Translations under genes and position numbers: made by a program
Assembly (NCBI RefSeq): GCF_900115545.1
Contig: NZ_FOWV01000001.1
Span: 434,001-498,000, forward strand
Length of the DNA: 64,000 nucleotides
Direction: 5' to 3'
From: Ralstonia sp. NFACC01
Lineage (GTDB): Bacteria > Pseudomonadota > Gammaproteobacteria > Burkholderiales > Burkholderiaceae
Shown: positions 49,808 through 58,809 of the stretch, one piece after another
Layout of the letters: each line of letters begins with the position of its first letter
Numbering within the stretch: position 1 is the first letter of the stretch
Notes under the pieces: model-generated
Told to the model about the DNA's origin: nothing
The model's database searches: none
The model's input: only the letters and a program-made list of their open reading frames with translations

Positions 49808-50227
49808 TCAGCGCGACTTCGCCAGGTAGCGCGCGTGGTCGACGTAGCCCATCAGGTAGACGCGGGCCTTCTCGCGGGTGTCTTTGGTGACGCGGTCGGC
49901 GGCCTTGCGCGCGCCGGATGAAGACATCGACGTGCTGAGGTGGTCGCGGAAACCGTCGTGCATGGTACGCAGATCGCCCTCGCAGGCATCGAGCGCGGAG
50001 GCGACCACGGCCTTCGTCTGCGTGGTGCCCGGCACGCCGCTATCGGCCTGGCGCTGGACGCACGCCATGTAGTTGGCGCGCAGCACCTGCCAGCCGTTGT
50101 CTGCGCTGGCGTCGGTGGTGGCCGCAGCGGCGGTGGTCGAATCAACGGGCTGCTGTTGCGGGTGCGATGCGCACGCACCGAGCAAGGCCAGCAGGACGAG
50201 AGACGGGCAGGTGAGGGCTTTTTTCAT
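49808..50227 (-). CDS. Small lipoprotein, unknown function
   Basis: A 139-residue protein starting MKKALTCPS with a signal peptide and lipobox LLGAC at about residues 14-18. After a Gln/Ala/Thr-rich linker the mature part is helical, with two further Cys (about residues 54 and 80) and basic C-terminal segments. It is likely anchored in the outer membrane facing the periplasm. I do not recognise a family. Confidence 0.8.
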   Translation of the reverse strand: MKKALTCPSLVLLALLGACASHPQQQPVDSTTAAAATTDASADNGWQVLRANYMACVQRQADSGVPGTTQTKAVVASALDACEGDLRTMHDGFRDHLSTSMSSSGARKAADRVTKDTREKARVYLMGYVDHARYLAKSR

Positions 50228-50303
50228 GGCATGGACTGTACTGCACGGTCTCGCTGCTTGCCCGACGCGAAGTCGACCGGGATGCACGCCGTAACATTTG
50301 GAA

Positions 50304-50332
50304 ACGAAAAAGGGCGCCGACGCGACGCCCTT
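50304..50332 (-). terminator. Terminator downstream of the orphan E1 dehydrogenase gene
   Basis: On the minus strand AAGGGCG pairs with CGCCCTT and is followed by TTTCGTTT. It lies about 370 bases after the dehydrogenase stop; the repeat array is in between, so it would be transcribed as part of the 3' untranslated region. Confidence 0.75.
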
Positions 50333-50459
50333 GGCTGAATCTGCCGCCGGAGCGATTTCAGAAGACCCCGTCCCGGCCCATTTCGCTGCGCCGATGCATC
50401 GACCACAACCAGCGCCGCGATTCAGCGCGCCACGCACCAACGGCAAAGCACGACGCGCG

Positions 50460-50690
50460 AGGCAAAAAACTCGGGCCGTCGAGCAAAAAGCCTCGCGGGC
50501 CGAGTTCTGAGCCTCAACCGCCGAGCAAAAAGCTCGACACGCGGAGCAAAAAGCTCGACACGTGGAGCAAAAAGCTCGGCACGTGGAGCAAAAAGCTCGG
50601 CACGTCGAGCAATTAGCGCCACACGCCGAGCAAAAAGCCTCAAACGTCGAGCTTCGATCTCCGCGAGCCGAGCTGAATGTCTCGCGAGTG
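50460..50690. repeat. Tandem 21-bp repeat array of small hairpins
   Basis: About eleven units at exact 21-bp spacing, with units starting at 50460, 50481, 50502, 50523, 50544, 50565, 50586, 50607, 50628, 50649 and 50670. The best units read GAGCAAAAAGCTC plus eight bases (GACACGCG, GACACGTG, GGCACGTG). GAGC and GCTC form a 4-bp stem around five A. Outer units are degenerate. The array lies between the dehydrogenase stop (50699) and its terminator. Because 21 is a multiple of three, frames on both strands stay open as heptad-repeat peptides, but none has a convincing start. Confidence 0.92.
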
Positions 50691-50698
50691 CAGGTTGT

Positions 50699-53398
50699 TC
50701 AGCGCATCCAGGGCGCGTCGGCCATGGTCGCGTGTTTGCCGTAGCGTGCGGCCGCCTCACGCACCACGGCGTGATCCAGTTCGCCGTCGTCGGCGAGCGC
50801 CTTCAGTGCGGCGATGACGATGGACGCGCGGTCAACCTCGAAGAATTCGCGCAGCGCGCGGCGTGAATCGCTGCGGCCAAAGCCGTCGGTGCCGAGCGTG
50901 ACGTAGCGGCGCGGTACATGCGCACGGATCAGCTCCGGCACGGCGCGCACATAGTCACTGGCCGCGACGACGGGGCCGCGCGATGCGCGCAAGACGGTTT
51001 CCACGTACGACGGCGCGGCTTCCCCACCCAGGCGGGCAACGCGTTCCGCAGCGATGGCCTCGCGGTGCAGCTCGGAAAAGCTCGTCACGCTCCAGGTGGC
51101 CGCGTCGATGTTCCAGTCTTCCTTGAGCATCTGCGCGGCGGCCATGACTTCGCCCAGAATGGCGCCGGAACCGAGCAACTGCAGGCGCGCTGTCGGCAGG
51201 CTATGCGGCGTCAGCGGATACATCCCTTTGAGAATGCCCTCGCGCAGATCACGATCCGGCATCGACGGCTGCGCGTAGTTCTCGTTCGTCACCGTGAGGT
51301 AGTAGAACGTGTCTTCCTGACGCTCTAGCATCGCGCGCATGCCTTCGTCGAGGATGATGGCCACCTCGTAGGCAAAGGCCGGATCCCACGCGCGGCAGTT
51401 CGGCACCGTGGATGCGGCAAGGTGGCTGGCGCCGTCCTGGTGCTGGAGGCCTTCACCGCCGAGCGTTGTCTTGCCCGCCGTGGCGCCGATCAGGAAGCCG
51501 CGCGCCCGCTGGTCCGCCGCCGCCCAGATCAGATCCCCAATGCGCTGGAAGCCGAACATCGAGTAGTAGATGTAGAACGGCAGCATCGGCAGATCGCACG
51601 TGCTGTAGGCGGTGGCAGCGGCAATCCATGACGAGATGGCGCCGGCCTCCGAGATGCCTTCCTCCAGGATCTGGCCGCTCGTGTCTTCGCGGTAATACAG
51701 CATCGAACCCAGATCTTCCGGTTCGTATTGCTGGCCCAGCGGCGAATAGATGCCGACCTGGCGGAACATGCTCGCCATGCCGAACGTGCGCGCCTCGTCC
51801 GCCACCACCGGCACCATGCGCGGGCCCAGCGTGTCGTCTTTCAGCAGGTTGCCGAACATCCGCACGATGGCCATCGTGGTCGACATCTCGCGGCCTTCGG
51901 CTTGCAGCGCGAATTGTCCCCAGGATGGCAACGCAGGCACGGTCAGCGCCTGTGTTGCCGCCTTCCGCCGTCTGGGCAGATAGCCTCCGAGGGCAGCCCG
52001 GCGTGCATGCAGGTATTGCATCTCCGGGCTGTTTGGCGCTGGCTTGTAGAACTTCAATTGCTCGACATCGGTGTCCGACAGCGGCAGGCGGAAGCGGTCG
52101 CGAAACGCCTTGAGCTGATCGACATCGAGCTTCTTCTGCTGGTGCGTCGTCATCCGGCCTTGCCCAACGCTGCCCATGCCGAAGCCCTTCATCGTCTTGG
52201 CGAGGATCACCGTGGGCTGGCCGGTGTGCTGCAGTGCGCGGGCGTAGGCGGCGTGGAGCTTGCGCACGTCGTGGCCGCCGCGGCGCAGGCGGTCGATGTC
52301 TTCGTTGCTGAAATGCGAGACGAGCGCGGCAAGCTCGGGGTTCTGGCCAAAGAAGCGCTCGCGGTTGTAGGCGCCGTCGTTGGCGGAGAAGGTCTGGAAC
52401 TGGCCATCCACGGTCTGCGCGAATGCACGCAGCAACGCCCCCGAATGGTCACGGGCGAAGAGGGCATCCCAGTCCGAGCCCCACAGCACCTTGATGACGT
52501 TCCAGCCCGCACCGGTGAACTGCGCTTCGAGTTCGTCGACGATGCGGCCGTTGCCGCGCACGGGACCGTCGAGCCGCTGCAGGTTGCAGTTGATGACGAA
52601 CACGATGTTGTCGAGCCGCTCGCGCGCCGCCAGCGAGAGGGCGCCGATCGATTCGGGCTCGTCCATTTCGCCGTCGCCAAAGAAGCCCCACACCTTGCGT
52701 TCGGTGGTTTGCAGCAGGCCGCGGTTCTGCAGGTAGCGCATGAAGCGCGCCTGGTAGATCGCGTTGATCGGCCCGATGCCCATCGACCCGGTGGGGAACT
52801 GCCAGAACTCGGGCATCAACCACGGATGCGGATAGGAGCACAGCCCGGGTCCCGTGATTTCGCGCCGATAGTGTTCGAGATGTGCCTCGTCGAGAAACCC
52901 TTCGAGATACGCCCGCGCATAGACGCCGGGCGACGCGTGCGGCTGGAAGTAGACGAGATCGCCGCCGTGCGCCGCGTTGTCTGCTCGGAAGAAATGATTG
53001 AAGCCGACTTCGAACAGATCGGCGGCCGATGCGTAGCTGGCGATGTGCCCGCCCAGCTCGCCGTAGGCCTGGTTGGCGCGCACGACCATGGCGAGCGCGT
53101 TCCAGCGCAGCGCGGCGGCCAGCCGCTCTTCGGTATCGATATCACCGGGATACGGCGGCTGCGCTTCAACGGGGATCGTGTTGGCGTAGGGCGTAACGCG
53201 GGCGAGGGCGGTGCCGACGCCCAGCGTTGCGGCGCGTTCCGCCAGGCGGTCGAACAGGAACTGCGCGCGCGCGGTGCCGGCATGCTGGACGACGGCCTCC
53301 AGCGCGTCGAGCCATTCGGCGGTTTCCCCTGGGTCGCTGTCTTCGATGCGGTGCGCGAGGGAGCGCATCGACGCGGCGCCGGTCGATAAATCCGTCAT
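50699..53398 (-). CDS. Homodimeric 2-oxoacid dehydrogenase E1 component (AceE family, orphan copy)
   Basis: An 899-residue thiamine-diphosphate enzyme of the AceE family. The cofactor motif GDGEMDEPESIG...NCNLQRLDG lies near residue 240. It lacks aceF and lpdA neighbours, which canonical aceE has. Instead it stands beside the ACC deaminase gene on the same strand, 92 bases upstream. AceE paralogues of this sort (MdeB type in Pseudomonas) act on 2-oxobutyrate, the product of ACC deaminase, so I infer a role as 2-oxobutyrate dehydrogenase E1 borrowing E2/E3 from the main complex. Plain pyruvate specificity cannot be excluded. Confidence 0.88.
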   Translation of the reverse strand: MTDLSTGAASMRSLAHRIEDSDPGETAEWLDALEAVVQHAGTARAQFLFDRLAERAATLGVGTALARVTPYANTIPVEAQPPYPGDIDTEERLAAALRWNALAMVVRANQAYGELGGHIASYASAADLFEVGFNHFFRADNAAHGGDLVYFQPHASPGVYARAYLEGFLDEAHLEHYRREITGPGLCSYPHPWLMPEFWQFPTGSMGIGPINAIYQARFMRYLQNRGLLQTTERKVWGFFGDGEMDEPESIGALSLAARERLDNIVFVINCNLQRLDGPVRGNGRIVDELEAQFTGAGWNVIKVLWGSDWDALFARDHSGALLRAFAQTVDGQFQTFSANDGAYNRERFFGQNPELAALVSHFSNEDIDRLRRGGHDVRKLHAAYARALQHTGQPTVILAKTMKGFGMGSVGQGRMTTHQQKKLDVDQLKAFRDRFRLPLSDTDVEQLKFYKPAPNSPEMQYLHARRAALGGYLPRRRKAATQALTVPALPSWGQFALQAEGREMSTTMAIVRMFGNLLKDDTLGPRMVPVVADEARTFGMASMFRQVGIYSPLGQQYEPEDLGSMLYYREDTSGQILEEGISEAGAISSWIAAATAYSTCDLPMLPFYIYYSMFGFQRIGDLIWAAADQRARGFLIGATAGKTTLGGEGLQHQDGASHLAASTVPNCRAWDPAFAYEVAIILDEGMRAMLERQEDTFYYLTVTNENYAQPSMPDRDLREGILKGMYPLTPHSLPTARLQLLGSGAILGEVMAAAQMLKEDWNIDAATWSVTSFSELHREAIAAERVARLGGEAAPSYVETVLRASRGPVVAASDYVRAVPELIRAHVPRRYVTLGTDGFGRSDSRRALREFFEVDRASIVIAALKALADDGELDHAVVREAAARYGKHATMADAPWMR

Positions 53399-53489
53399 GA
53401 CGGGTCCTGCCTGAAGGAAGGATGGGAAGGCGGGCCGTGATCATGCGATGCACGCCCGCGCCCGGATGCGCCGCCGCGGCGGCGCTGCA

Positions 53490-54506
53490 TCAACCGTTGC
53501 GGAAGATGAAGCTGTATGCGTTGAGCGCCGGCACGCCGCCCAGGTGGGCGTAGAGCACGCGCGAGCCTTCAGGAAATTCACCGTTGCGCACCATGTCGAT
53601 CATGCCGTGCATGGATTTCCCTTCGTACACGGGGTCGGTCAACATGGCTTCCTGGCGTGCGCACAGGCGAATGGCTTCCAGCGTGCCTTCATTGGGCAAG
53701 CCGTATTCCGGGCCGCCGTAGCGCGTGTCGAGCACCACGTCCTTCTCCGTGATGTTTCGGCCGAGGTCGACCAGTTCGGCGGTGTGCTGTGCGATGCGGA
53801 GGATCTGCGCGCGCGTCTGTTCCGGCTTGGCCGAGGCGTCGATACCGATCACCTTGTCGGCCCGGCCATCCGCCGCAAAGCCGACGACCATGCCGGCTTG
53901 CGTGCTGCCCGTGACCGAGCAGACGACGATGTAGTCGAACTTGAAGCCCAGCTGCGCTTCCTGCTGGCGCACTTCTTCGGCAAAGCCGACAAAGCCCAGG
54001 CCGCCGAGCGGGTGTTCGGAGCAGCCGGCCGGAATCGGGAACGGCTTGCCGCCGCGCTTGCGCACGTCTTCCATGGCCTGTTCCCAGCTGGGCCGGATGC
54101 CGATGTCGAAGCCTGCGGCATCGAGGCGCACGTCGGCGCCCATGATGCGCGACATCTCGATATTGCCGACGCGGTCGTACACGGCGTCGGAGTAGTTCAC
54201 CCAGTTTTCCTGCACCAGCACGCACTTGAGGCCGAGGTGCGCGGCCACAGCGGCCACCTGGCGCGTCTGGTTCGACTGAATGCCGCCAATGGACACCAGC
54301 GTGTCGTACCCGCCTTCCAGCGCTTCCGGGATCAGGTATTCGAGCTTGCGCGTCTTGTTGCCGCCGAAGGCCAGGCCGCTGTTGCAATCTTCGCGCTTGG
54401 CAAACAGCTCCACCTTGCCGCCCAGGTGCGCGCTCAACCGTTTCAGCGGCTGGATGGGCGTCGGGCCGAACGTCAGGGGATAACGGGGAAATCGCTGCAG
54501 GTTCAT
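53490..54506 (-). CDS. acdS: 1-aminocyclopropane-1-carboxylate deaminase
   Basis: A 338-residue PLP enzyme that turns ACC, the plant ethylene precursor, into 2-oxobutyrate and ammonia. PLP Lys51 ([11 protein letters not shown]) and Ser78 (GGIQSN) are at the exact positions of characterised ACC deaminases. The two residues that separate it from D-cysteine desulfhydrase are of the ACC type: Glu in VYEGKS (Glu295) and Leu in AHLGGVPAL (Leu322). It is divergent from an Lrp-type regulator, the usual acdR-acdS pair, and followed by an E1 dehydrogenase gene that could use its product. Confidence 0.95.
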   Translation of the reverse strand: MNLQRFPRYPLTFGPTPIQPLKRLSAHLGGKVELFAKREDCNSGLAFGGNKTRKLEYLIPEALEGGYDTLVSIGGIQSNQTRQVAAVAAHLGLKCVLVQENWVNYSDAVYDRVGNIEMSRIMGADVRLDAAGFDIGIRPSWEQAMEDVRKRGGKPFPIPAGCSEHPLGGLGFVGFAEEVRQQEAQLGFKFDYIVVCSVTGSTQAGMVVGFAADGRADKVIGIDASAKPEQTRAQILRIAQHTAELVDLGRNITEKDVVLDTRYGGPEYGLPNEGTLEAIRLCARQEAMLTDPVYEGKSMHGMIDMVRNGEFPEGSRVLYAHLGGVPALNAYSFIFRNG

Positions 54507-54651
54507 GAGGTGGCTCCTTCAGTGCCGCAAATGGCGGGATGTCGGAAACCAATGGTACGCAGAACGCTGCGAAATGAGGTTGCAAAGATCGTCTAATATC
54601 CGGGACGTAGAGGGCTGTATATCGAACTATGTATCTCTTTATTTCTTTAAT

Positions 54652-55173
54652 ATGAAAAAGAGCGAAACAAAATTGCAGGAAGATGCTGACGCGTCGGCGG
54701 CTTCAGCGCGCCACGCCTTGGATCGCACCGATCGCGCGATTCTCAGGACGCTCCAGCGCGATGCGTCCATCTCCAACGTGGCCCTGGCGGCCAAGGTGAA
54801 CCTCAGCCCGCCGGCCTGCCTGCGCCGCGTGGAACGGCTCAAGGAGCTGGGGCTGATCAAGGGGATTGTTGCGCTGCTCGATCCGCGTGCGCTGGATCTG
54901 GGGTCGCTGGTGATGATCGGCGTCGTGCTGGATCGCTCGACGCCGGAATCGTTCACGGCATTTGAGAATGCGGTGCAGAAGGTGCCCGGTTGCCTAGAAT
55001 GCCACGTCGTGACGGGCGAATTCGATTACTTCATGCTCGTGCGCACGAAAGACAACGAAGGCTACAACCGGCTCCATGCCGAACAGTTGCTGTATCTGCC
55101 GGGCGTGCGGCAGATCCGGACGTTCATGGTGCTCAAGCAGGTGCTGTCGACGACGGAGCTGCCGGTGGCTTAG
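54652..55173 (+). CDS. acdR: Lrp/AsnC-type regulator AcdR
   Basis: A 173-residue Lrp-family regulator with an N-terminal helix-turn-helix (about residues 24-70: ALDRTDRAILRTLQRDAS...NLSPPACLRRVERL) and a C-terminal ligand-binding RAM domain. ATG 54652 starts the likely N-terminus; the frame is open further upstream but without support. Divergent from acdS with a 145-base AT-richer control region, as for known AcdR regulators that respond to ACC. Confidence 0.88.
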   Translation: MKKSETKLQEDADASAASARHALDRTDRAILRTLQRDASISNVALAAKVNLSPPACLRRVERLKELGLIKGIVALLDPRALDLGSLVMIGVVLDRSTPESFTAFENAVQKVPGCLECHVVTGEFDYFMLVRTKDNEGYNRLHAEQLLYLPGVRQIRTFMVLKQVLSTTELPVA

Positions 55174-56669
55174 CCGACGGTGCGAGCGGCTAAGCCCTTG
55201 CGTTGATCCATCAGGCGGTTCCAGAGCATGCCGGCCCGGTTGCCGCTTCTGCAATACGCAAGGATGGGCTTGGGCAACGTGTCGACCAGTTCGCCAAATG
55301 CCGCGACGTCTGCATCGCCAATGCCGTTCGGCTCGACCGGCAGGTAGCGCGCTTCCAGGCCCAGCTCGCGGGCGGCAGCGGCAATGTCCTCAAAGGCGGG
55401 CTGGTCGATGCTCTCGCCGTCTGGGCGGTTGCAGATCACCGAGCGGAAACCTGCATTGCAGATGGCCTTCAGATCGGCGGGCATGATTTGCCGCGAAGCC
55501 GTCAACCCGCTGGATGCGGTGGCGCGACATTGCTCGATCGCGCGCTGGAAGCACGCAGCGGCAAAGTCAACGTCCTGTTCGGTCGCAAAGCGGCCCAGGC
55601 TGATGCGCACGGTGCGGCCGGCGGCATCGGCATCCAGGCCAATGGCCGTCAGCACGTGCGAGGGCATGCCCGCAGCGGAGTTGCACGCCGACGTTGACGA
55701 CACAGCAAGATCGTCGCCCAGCATCATCGGCATGAAGCCGGGCGCGTTGACCGTGAAGCTGAGGGTGTGGGGAATGCGTCGTGCCACGTCGGCGTTCTGC
55801 ACCACGTCGCCGAGAGCGAGCACCGCGGCCTTCAGCCGCTGGCTCAGCGCGGCAATGCGGGCGGTTTCGTGCTCCAGCTCTTCCGCAGCCAATTCGCACG
55901 CGACGCCCATGCCGACAATCTGATGCGTCGCCAGCGTGCCCGAGCGCAGACCACGCTCATGGCCGCCGCCGTGGATTTGCGGCGCAATGCGTGAGGCGAT
56001 GTCGCGGCGGACATACAGTGCGCCGATCCCCTTGGGCCCATAGACCTTGTGGGCGGACATCGAGAGCATGTCGATGCCGAGCGCGCGCACATCGATCGGC
56101 GTCTTGCCGAGTGCCTGTGCGGCGTCGACGTGGAACAGCGCGCCGGCGGCATGCACGATCTGCGCGATCGCACCAACGTCAGTCAGCGTGCCCAGTTCGT
56201 TGTTCACCAGCATGAGCGAGACGAGCCCGGTGTCAGGCATCACCGCAGCGGCGACCGCTTCGGGCGTCATTTCGCCGTCGCGTGTTGGTGACAGATACGT
56301 CACCGAACAGCCGCGCGCCGACAGGTTCGCCATCGTGTCGAGAATGGCTTTGTGTTCGATGCGGCTCGTGATGAGGTGGCGCTTGCCGGTGGCGGCGTCT
56401 GCGTAGCCCTTCAGCGCGAGGTTGTTGGACTCGGTTGCGCCCGAGGTCCAGATGATCTCGTCGGCATCGGCGCCAATGAGCGCTGCAACTTGCTTGCGCG
56501 CTTGCTCGACCTTGTTCCGCGCGAAGCGGCCCGTCGCATGTGAACTTGACGCAGGGTTGCCGAAGGCGCCTTCCATGCCAAGGCAGGCGGTCATGGCCGC
56601 AATCACGCGAGGGTCGGCCGGCGTGGTGGCTGCGTAGTCGAGGTAATGGAGGGTGTTGCTGTCGCTCAT
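55170..56669 (-). CDS. Cysteine desulfurase fused to a rhodanese/DUF442-like domain
   Basis: A 499-residue protein. Residues 1-385 are a class V aminotransferase-fold cysteine desulfurase: PLP Lys208 in SAHKVYGPKG and catalytic Cys329 in SSTSACNSAAG. Residues about 395-499 match the DUF442 (TIGR01244) group: ADLKAICNAGFRSVICNRPDGE, then the rhodanese-type loop YCRSGNRAG with Cys473. A persulfide made on Cys329 could pass directly to Cys473 (inference). No iscU, iscA or tRNA-thiolation gene is near, so it is not the housekeeping IscS. The Lrp-type gene at 56815 is divergent. Confidence 0.88.
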   Translation of the reverse strand: MSDSNTLHYLDYAATTPADPRVIAAMTACLGMEGAFGNPASSSHATGRFARNKVEQARKQVAALIGADADEIIWTSGATESNNLALKGYADAATGKRHLITSRIEHKAILDTMANLSARGCSVTYLSPTRDGEMTPEAVAAAVMPDTGLVSLMLVNNELGTLTDVGAIAQIVHAAGALFHVDAAQALGKTPIDVRALGIDMLSMSAHKVYGPKGIGALYVRRDIASRIAPQIHGGGHERGLRSGTLATHQIVGMGVACELAAEELEHETARIAALSQRLKAAVLALGDVVQNADVARRIPHTLSFTVNAPGFMPMMLGDDLAVSSTSACNSAAGMPSHVLTAIGLDADAAGRTVRISLGRFATEQDVDFAAACFQRAIEQCRATASSGLTASRQIMPADLKAICNAGFRSVICNRPDGESIDQPAFEDIAAAARELGLEARYLPVEPNGIGDADVAAFGELVDTLPKPILAYCRSGNRAGMLWNRLMDQRKGLAARTVG

Positions 56670-56814
56670 GTCGTTTGTGTGCTGGGGTAGAGGCAGGAAA
56701 AATGATACGGCGGACGGCTCAGAAAAATAATTCAAAGTTCCCTGTGAATTCCTGGATGTGGCGTGGAATATTCCCTAAAATTCAGCTTCTGTAGAAGAAA
56801 ATTTCTCTATCGAA

Positions 56815-57285
56815 ATGGATGCCATTGACCGCGAATTACTGAGACTGTTGCAGGCCGATGCGACGCTGCCCATCGCAGAGCTAGCGCAGCGCGTGAACCT
56901 TTCGCAAACGCCGTGCTGGAAGCGGGTGCAGCGGCTCAAGGACACGGGCGTCATCCGCGCCCAGGTGGCGCTGTGCGACGCGCGCAAGCTGGGCGTCGGC
57001 ACCACGGTGTTCGTGGCCGTGCGCACCGATCAACACACCGAGAAATGGGCGCAGCGTTTCACGCAAGTGGTGCGCGATATGCCCGAGGTGGTGGAGGTCT
57101 ACCGGATGAGCGGCGAGATGGACTATCTGCTGCGTGTTGCGGTGGCGGGCATCGAAGACTATGACCGCGTGTACAAACACCTCATCAAGTCCGTGCCGCT
57201 GTCGGATGTGAGTTCATCGTTCTCGATGGAGCAGATCAAGTATTCGACTGCGCTGCCGGTGCGGGATGTGGGGCAGGGGGATTGA
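56815..57285 (+). CDS. Lrp/AsnC-type regulator
   Basis: A 156-residue Lrp-family protein: helix-turn-helix at about residues 2-50 (AIDRELLRLLQADATLPIAELAQRVNLS with the TPCWKRVQRL recognition helix) and a RAM domain. It is divergent from the desulfurase-rhodanese fusion with a 145-base AT-rich intergenic region, so it likely controls that gene in response to an amino acid, cysteine being the obvious candidate (inference). Confidence 0.9.
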   Translation: MDAIDRELLRLLQADATLPIAELAQRVNLSQTPCWKRVQRLKDTGVIRAQVALCDARKLGVGTTVFVAVRTDQHTEKWAQRFTQVVRDMPEVVEVYRMSGEMDYLLRVAVAGIEDYDRVYKHLIKSVPLSDVSSSFSMEQIKYSTALPVRDVGQGD

Positions 57286-57337
57286 GGGTGTATTTGCGGC
57301 TGAACTGTGGAGGGGCTTCGTGGCCGCTATCCCAGCA

Positions 57338-58531
57338 TCAGCAGACCAGTTTTGACGTGGCGGTCGCTTCATGCGTTTCGACGTCGCGTTCGTGAGCCTC
57401 TGAGGCAATGACGACCCGGTTGCGCCCTTTCTCTTTCGCCAGATAGAGCGCCGCGTCCGCTCGGGCGAGGGTGGCCGCCAATGTGTCTCCGGGCATGACG
57501 CACTCGACCCCCGCGCTGAAGGTGCAACGCACGCCTTCTCTTGGCGAATGCTCAACTGCGAGCCGGAGTTCATCCATGACAGCCGCAGCGGCGGTCTTTT
57601 CCGCGTCGACCATCACAATCGCAAACTCCTCGCCACCGAGGCGACCGAACAGATCGCCTGGCTTCAGCCGCGTGGAGACCACCGACGTGACGTGCTTGAG
57701 AATGCGATCGCCCACCGCGTGGCCGAAACCGTCGTTGACTGCTTTGAACTTATCGATGTCCAGAACAGCAATCGACAACGGTTTGCCGCTCGCCACCGCG
57801 TCGTGAAGCAAGACGCTTGCCCTTGCCATGAACGCACGCCGCATCAGTACGCCCGTGAGTTCGTCAATATTCGCGAGCTGCTCCATCCTCCGGGCGAGTT
57901 GATCGTGCGCGAGCATCACCATGCCGGTCGACATGCATGGGAACGTGACGATCGCCAGCCCAAGAAACAGAACGTTCCACGCTGACGGTTCGGGAAAAGC
58001 CGATTGCGGCAGGCCGAAGGCAACGGCGATCGCCCGGGTGACATGGAACAACGCGCCCAGGTATGCGGCCGCGGCAACGAATCGATAGGGATAGCGGGCG
58101 CCCGCATGCGGCGCGTGACGCAGGGCCAATGTCCCGACAGCAATCCGGGCATAGGCAAAGAACACCGACACGATCCCAATCTTTGCGCTGACGTTCGGCG
58201 ATATGAGCGTGAAATACACCAACGCAACGAACGCGATGGCAAACGCCCCCGTCTCTTGAGTCACCGCCCAAGGCTTGCCGAAAAACTGGCGCATCCCCTG
58301 TATGAGCAACAGGACGGCCGTCAGCGTGATGAGTGCAGCCGCCAGGGTGACGAACCGTGCTTGCAGACTGCCCGCGGTCAGCACACACGCCGAAGCCGTG
58401 GCCAATAGCGCGTGTGCCACGCACCAGCGGCCTATTCCCGGCACGGCGGTCCGAAGCAGTGATCCAAGGATGGCGACGCTCATCAAGCAGGACACCATCA
58501 CGATACCTATCAGAGCGAGCGGGCTGAGCAT
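57338..58531 (-). CDS. Membrane-bound diguanylate cyclase (GGDEF)
   Basis: A 397-residue protein. The N-terminal ~210 residues hold about six to seven hydrophobic segments. The C-terminal GGDEF domain has the active motif GGEEF near residue 305, preceded by DIDKFKAVNDGFGHAVGD, so it should make cyclic di-GMP. No inhibitory RxxD site directly before the motif is clear (LFGRLGGEEF). I use ATG 58531; an in-frame start at 58582 adds a polar leader. No EAL domain is attached. Confidence 0.88.
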   Translation of the reverse strand: MLSPLALIGIVMVSCLMSVAILGSLLRTAVPGIGRWCVAHALLATASACVLTAGSLQARFVTLAAALITLTAVLLLIQGMRQFFGKPWAVTQETGAFAIAFVALVYFTLISPNVSAKIGIVSVFFAYARIAVGTLALRHAPHAGARYPYRFVAAAAYLGALFHVTRAIAVAFGLPQSAFPEPSAWNVLFLGLAIVTFPCMSTGMVMLAHDQLARRMEQLANIDELTGVLMRRAFMARASVLLHDAVASGKPLSIAVLDIDKFKAVNDGFGHAVGDRILKHVTSVVSTRLKPGDLFGRLGGEEFAIVMVDAEKTAAAAVMDELRLAVEHSPREGVRCTFSAGVECVMPGDTLAATLARADAALYLAKEKGRNRVVIASEAHERDVETHEATATSKLVC

Positions 58532-58809
58532 GAGATCGGACAGGCGACAGGAATGGGAACAAGACAAGCGCGCATTCGGCAACCGAGCCTAGGCCGGATG
58601 GGCCGACCTGTGGCCACGACTGCTGGAAGCCTTCTGAAGCGGCGAGGCTTGGGTGTAGAGCATTCCCCACAACCTCTGCCTATCGGCAGTTTTGTGCGTC
58701 TCTTAAGGCTCATTTTTGCAATAGGGTGTCGCCGATGGCACAACGTGCGCAGGAACGCCGGGAAGAGGGCAGTTGCTGTCCGATGTTGTACGTCCTGCGC
58801 ACGGCACCA

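Noticed and set aside
50460-50690. CRISPR array
   Set aside because: Units are continuous 21-bp tandem repeats with no unique spacers, and no cas genes are in the window.
50422-50760. Heptad-repeat protein encoded by the 21-bp array
   Set aside because: Frames on both strands are open only because the period is a multiple of three; none has a convincing start, and the minus frame overlaps the dehydrogenase end in another phase.
51728-53389. 553-residue plus-strand frame opposite the E1 dehydrogenase
   Set aside because: Antisense shadow in GC-rich coding DNA, no ribosome site, no recognisable motif.
53490-54506. D-cysteine desulfhydrase instead of ACC deaminase
   Set aside because: The two discriminating positions carry Glu and Leu as in ACC deaminase, and the divergent Lrp-type gene matches the acdR-acdS layout.
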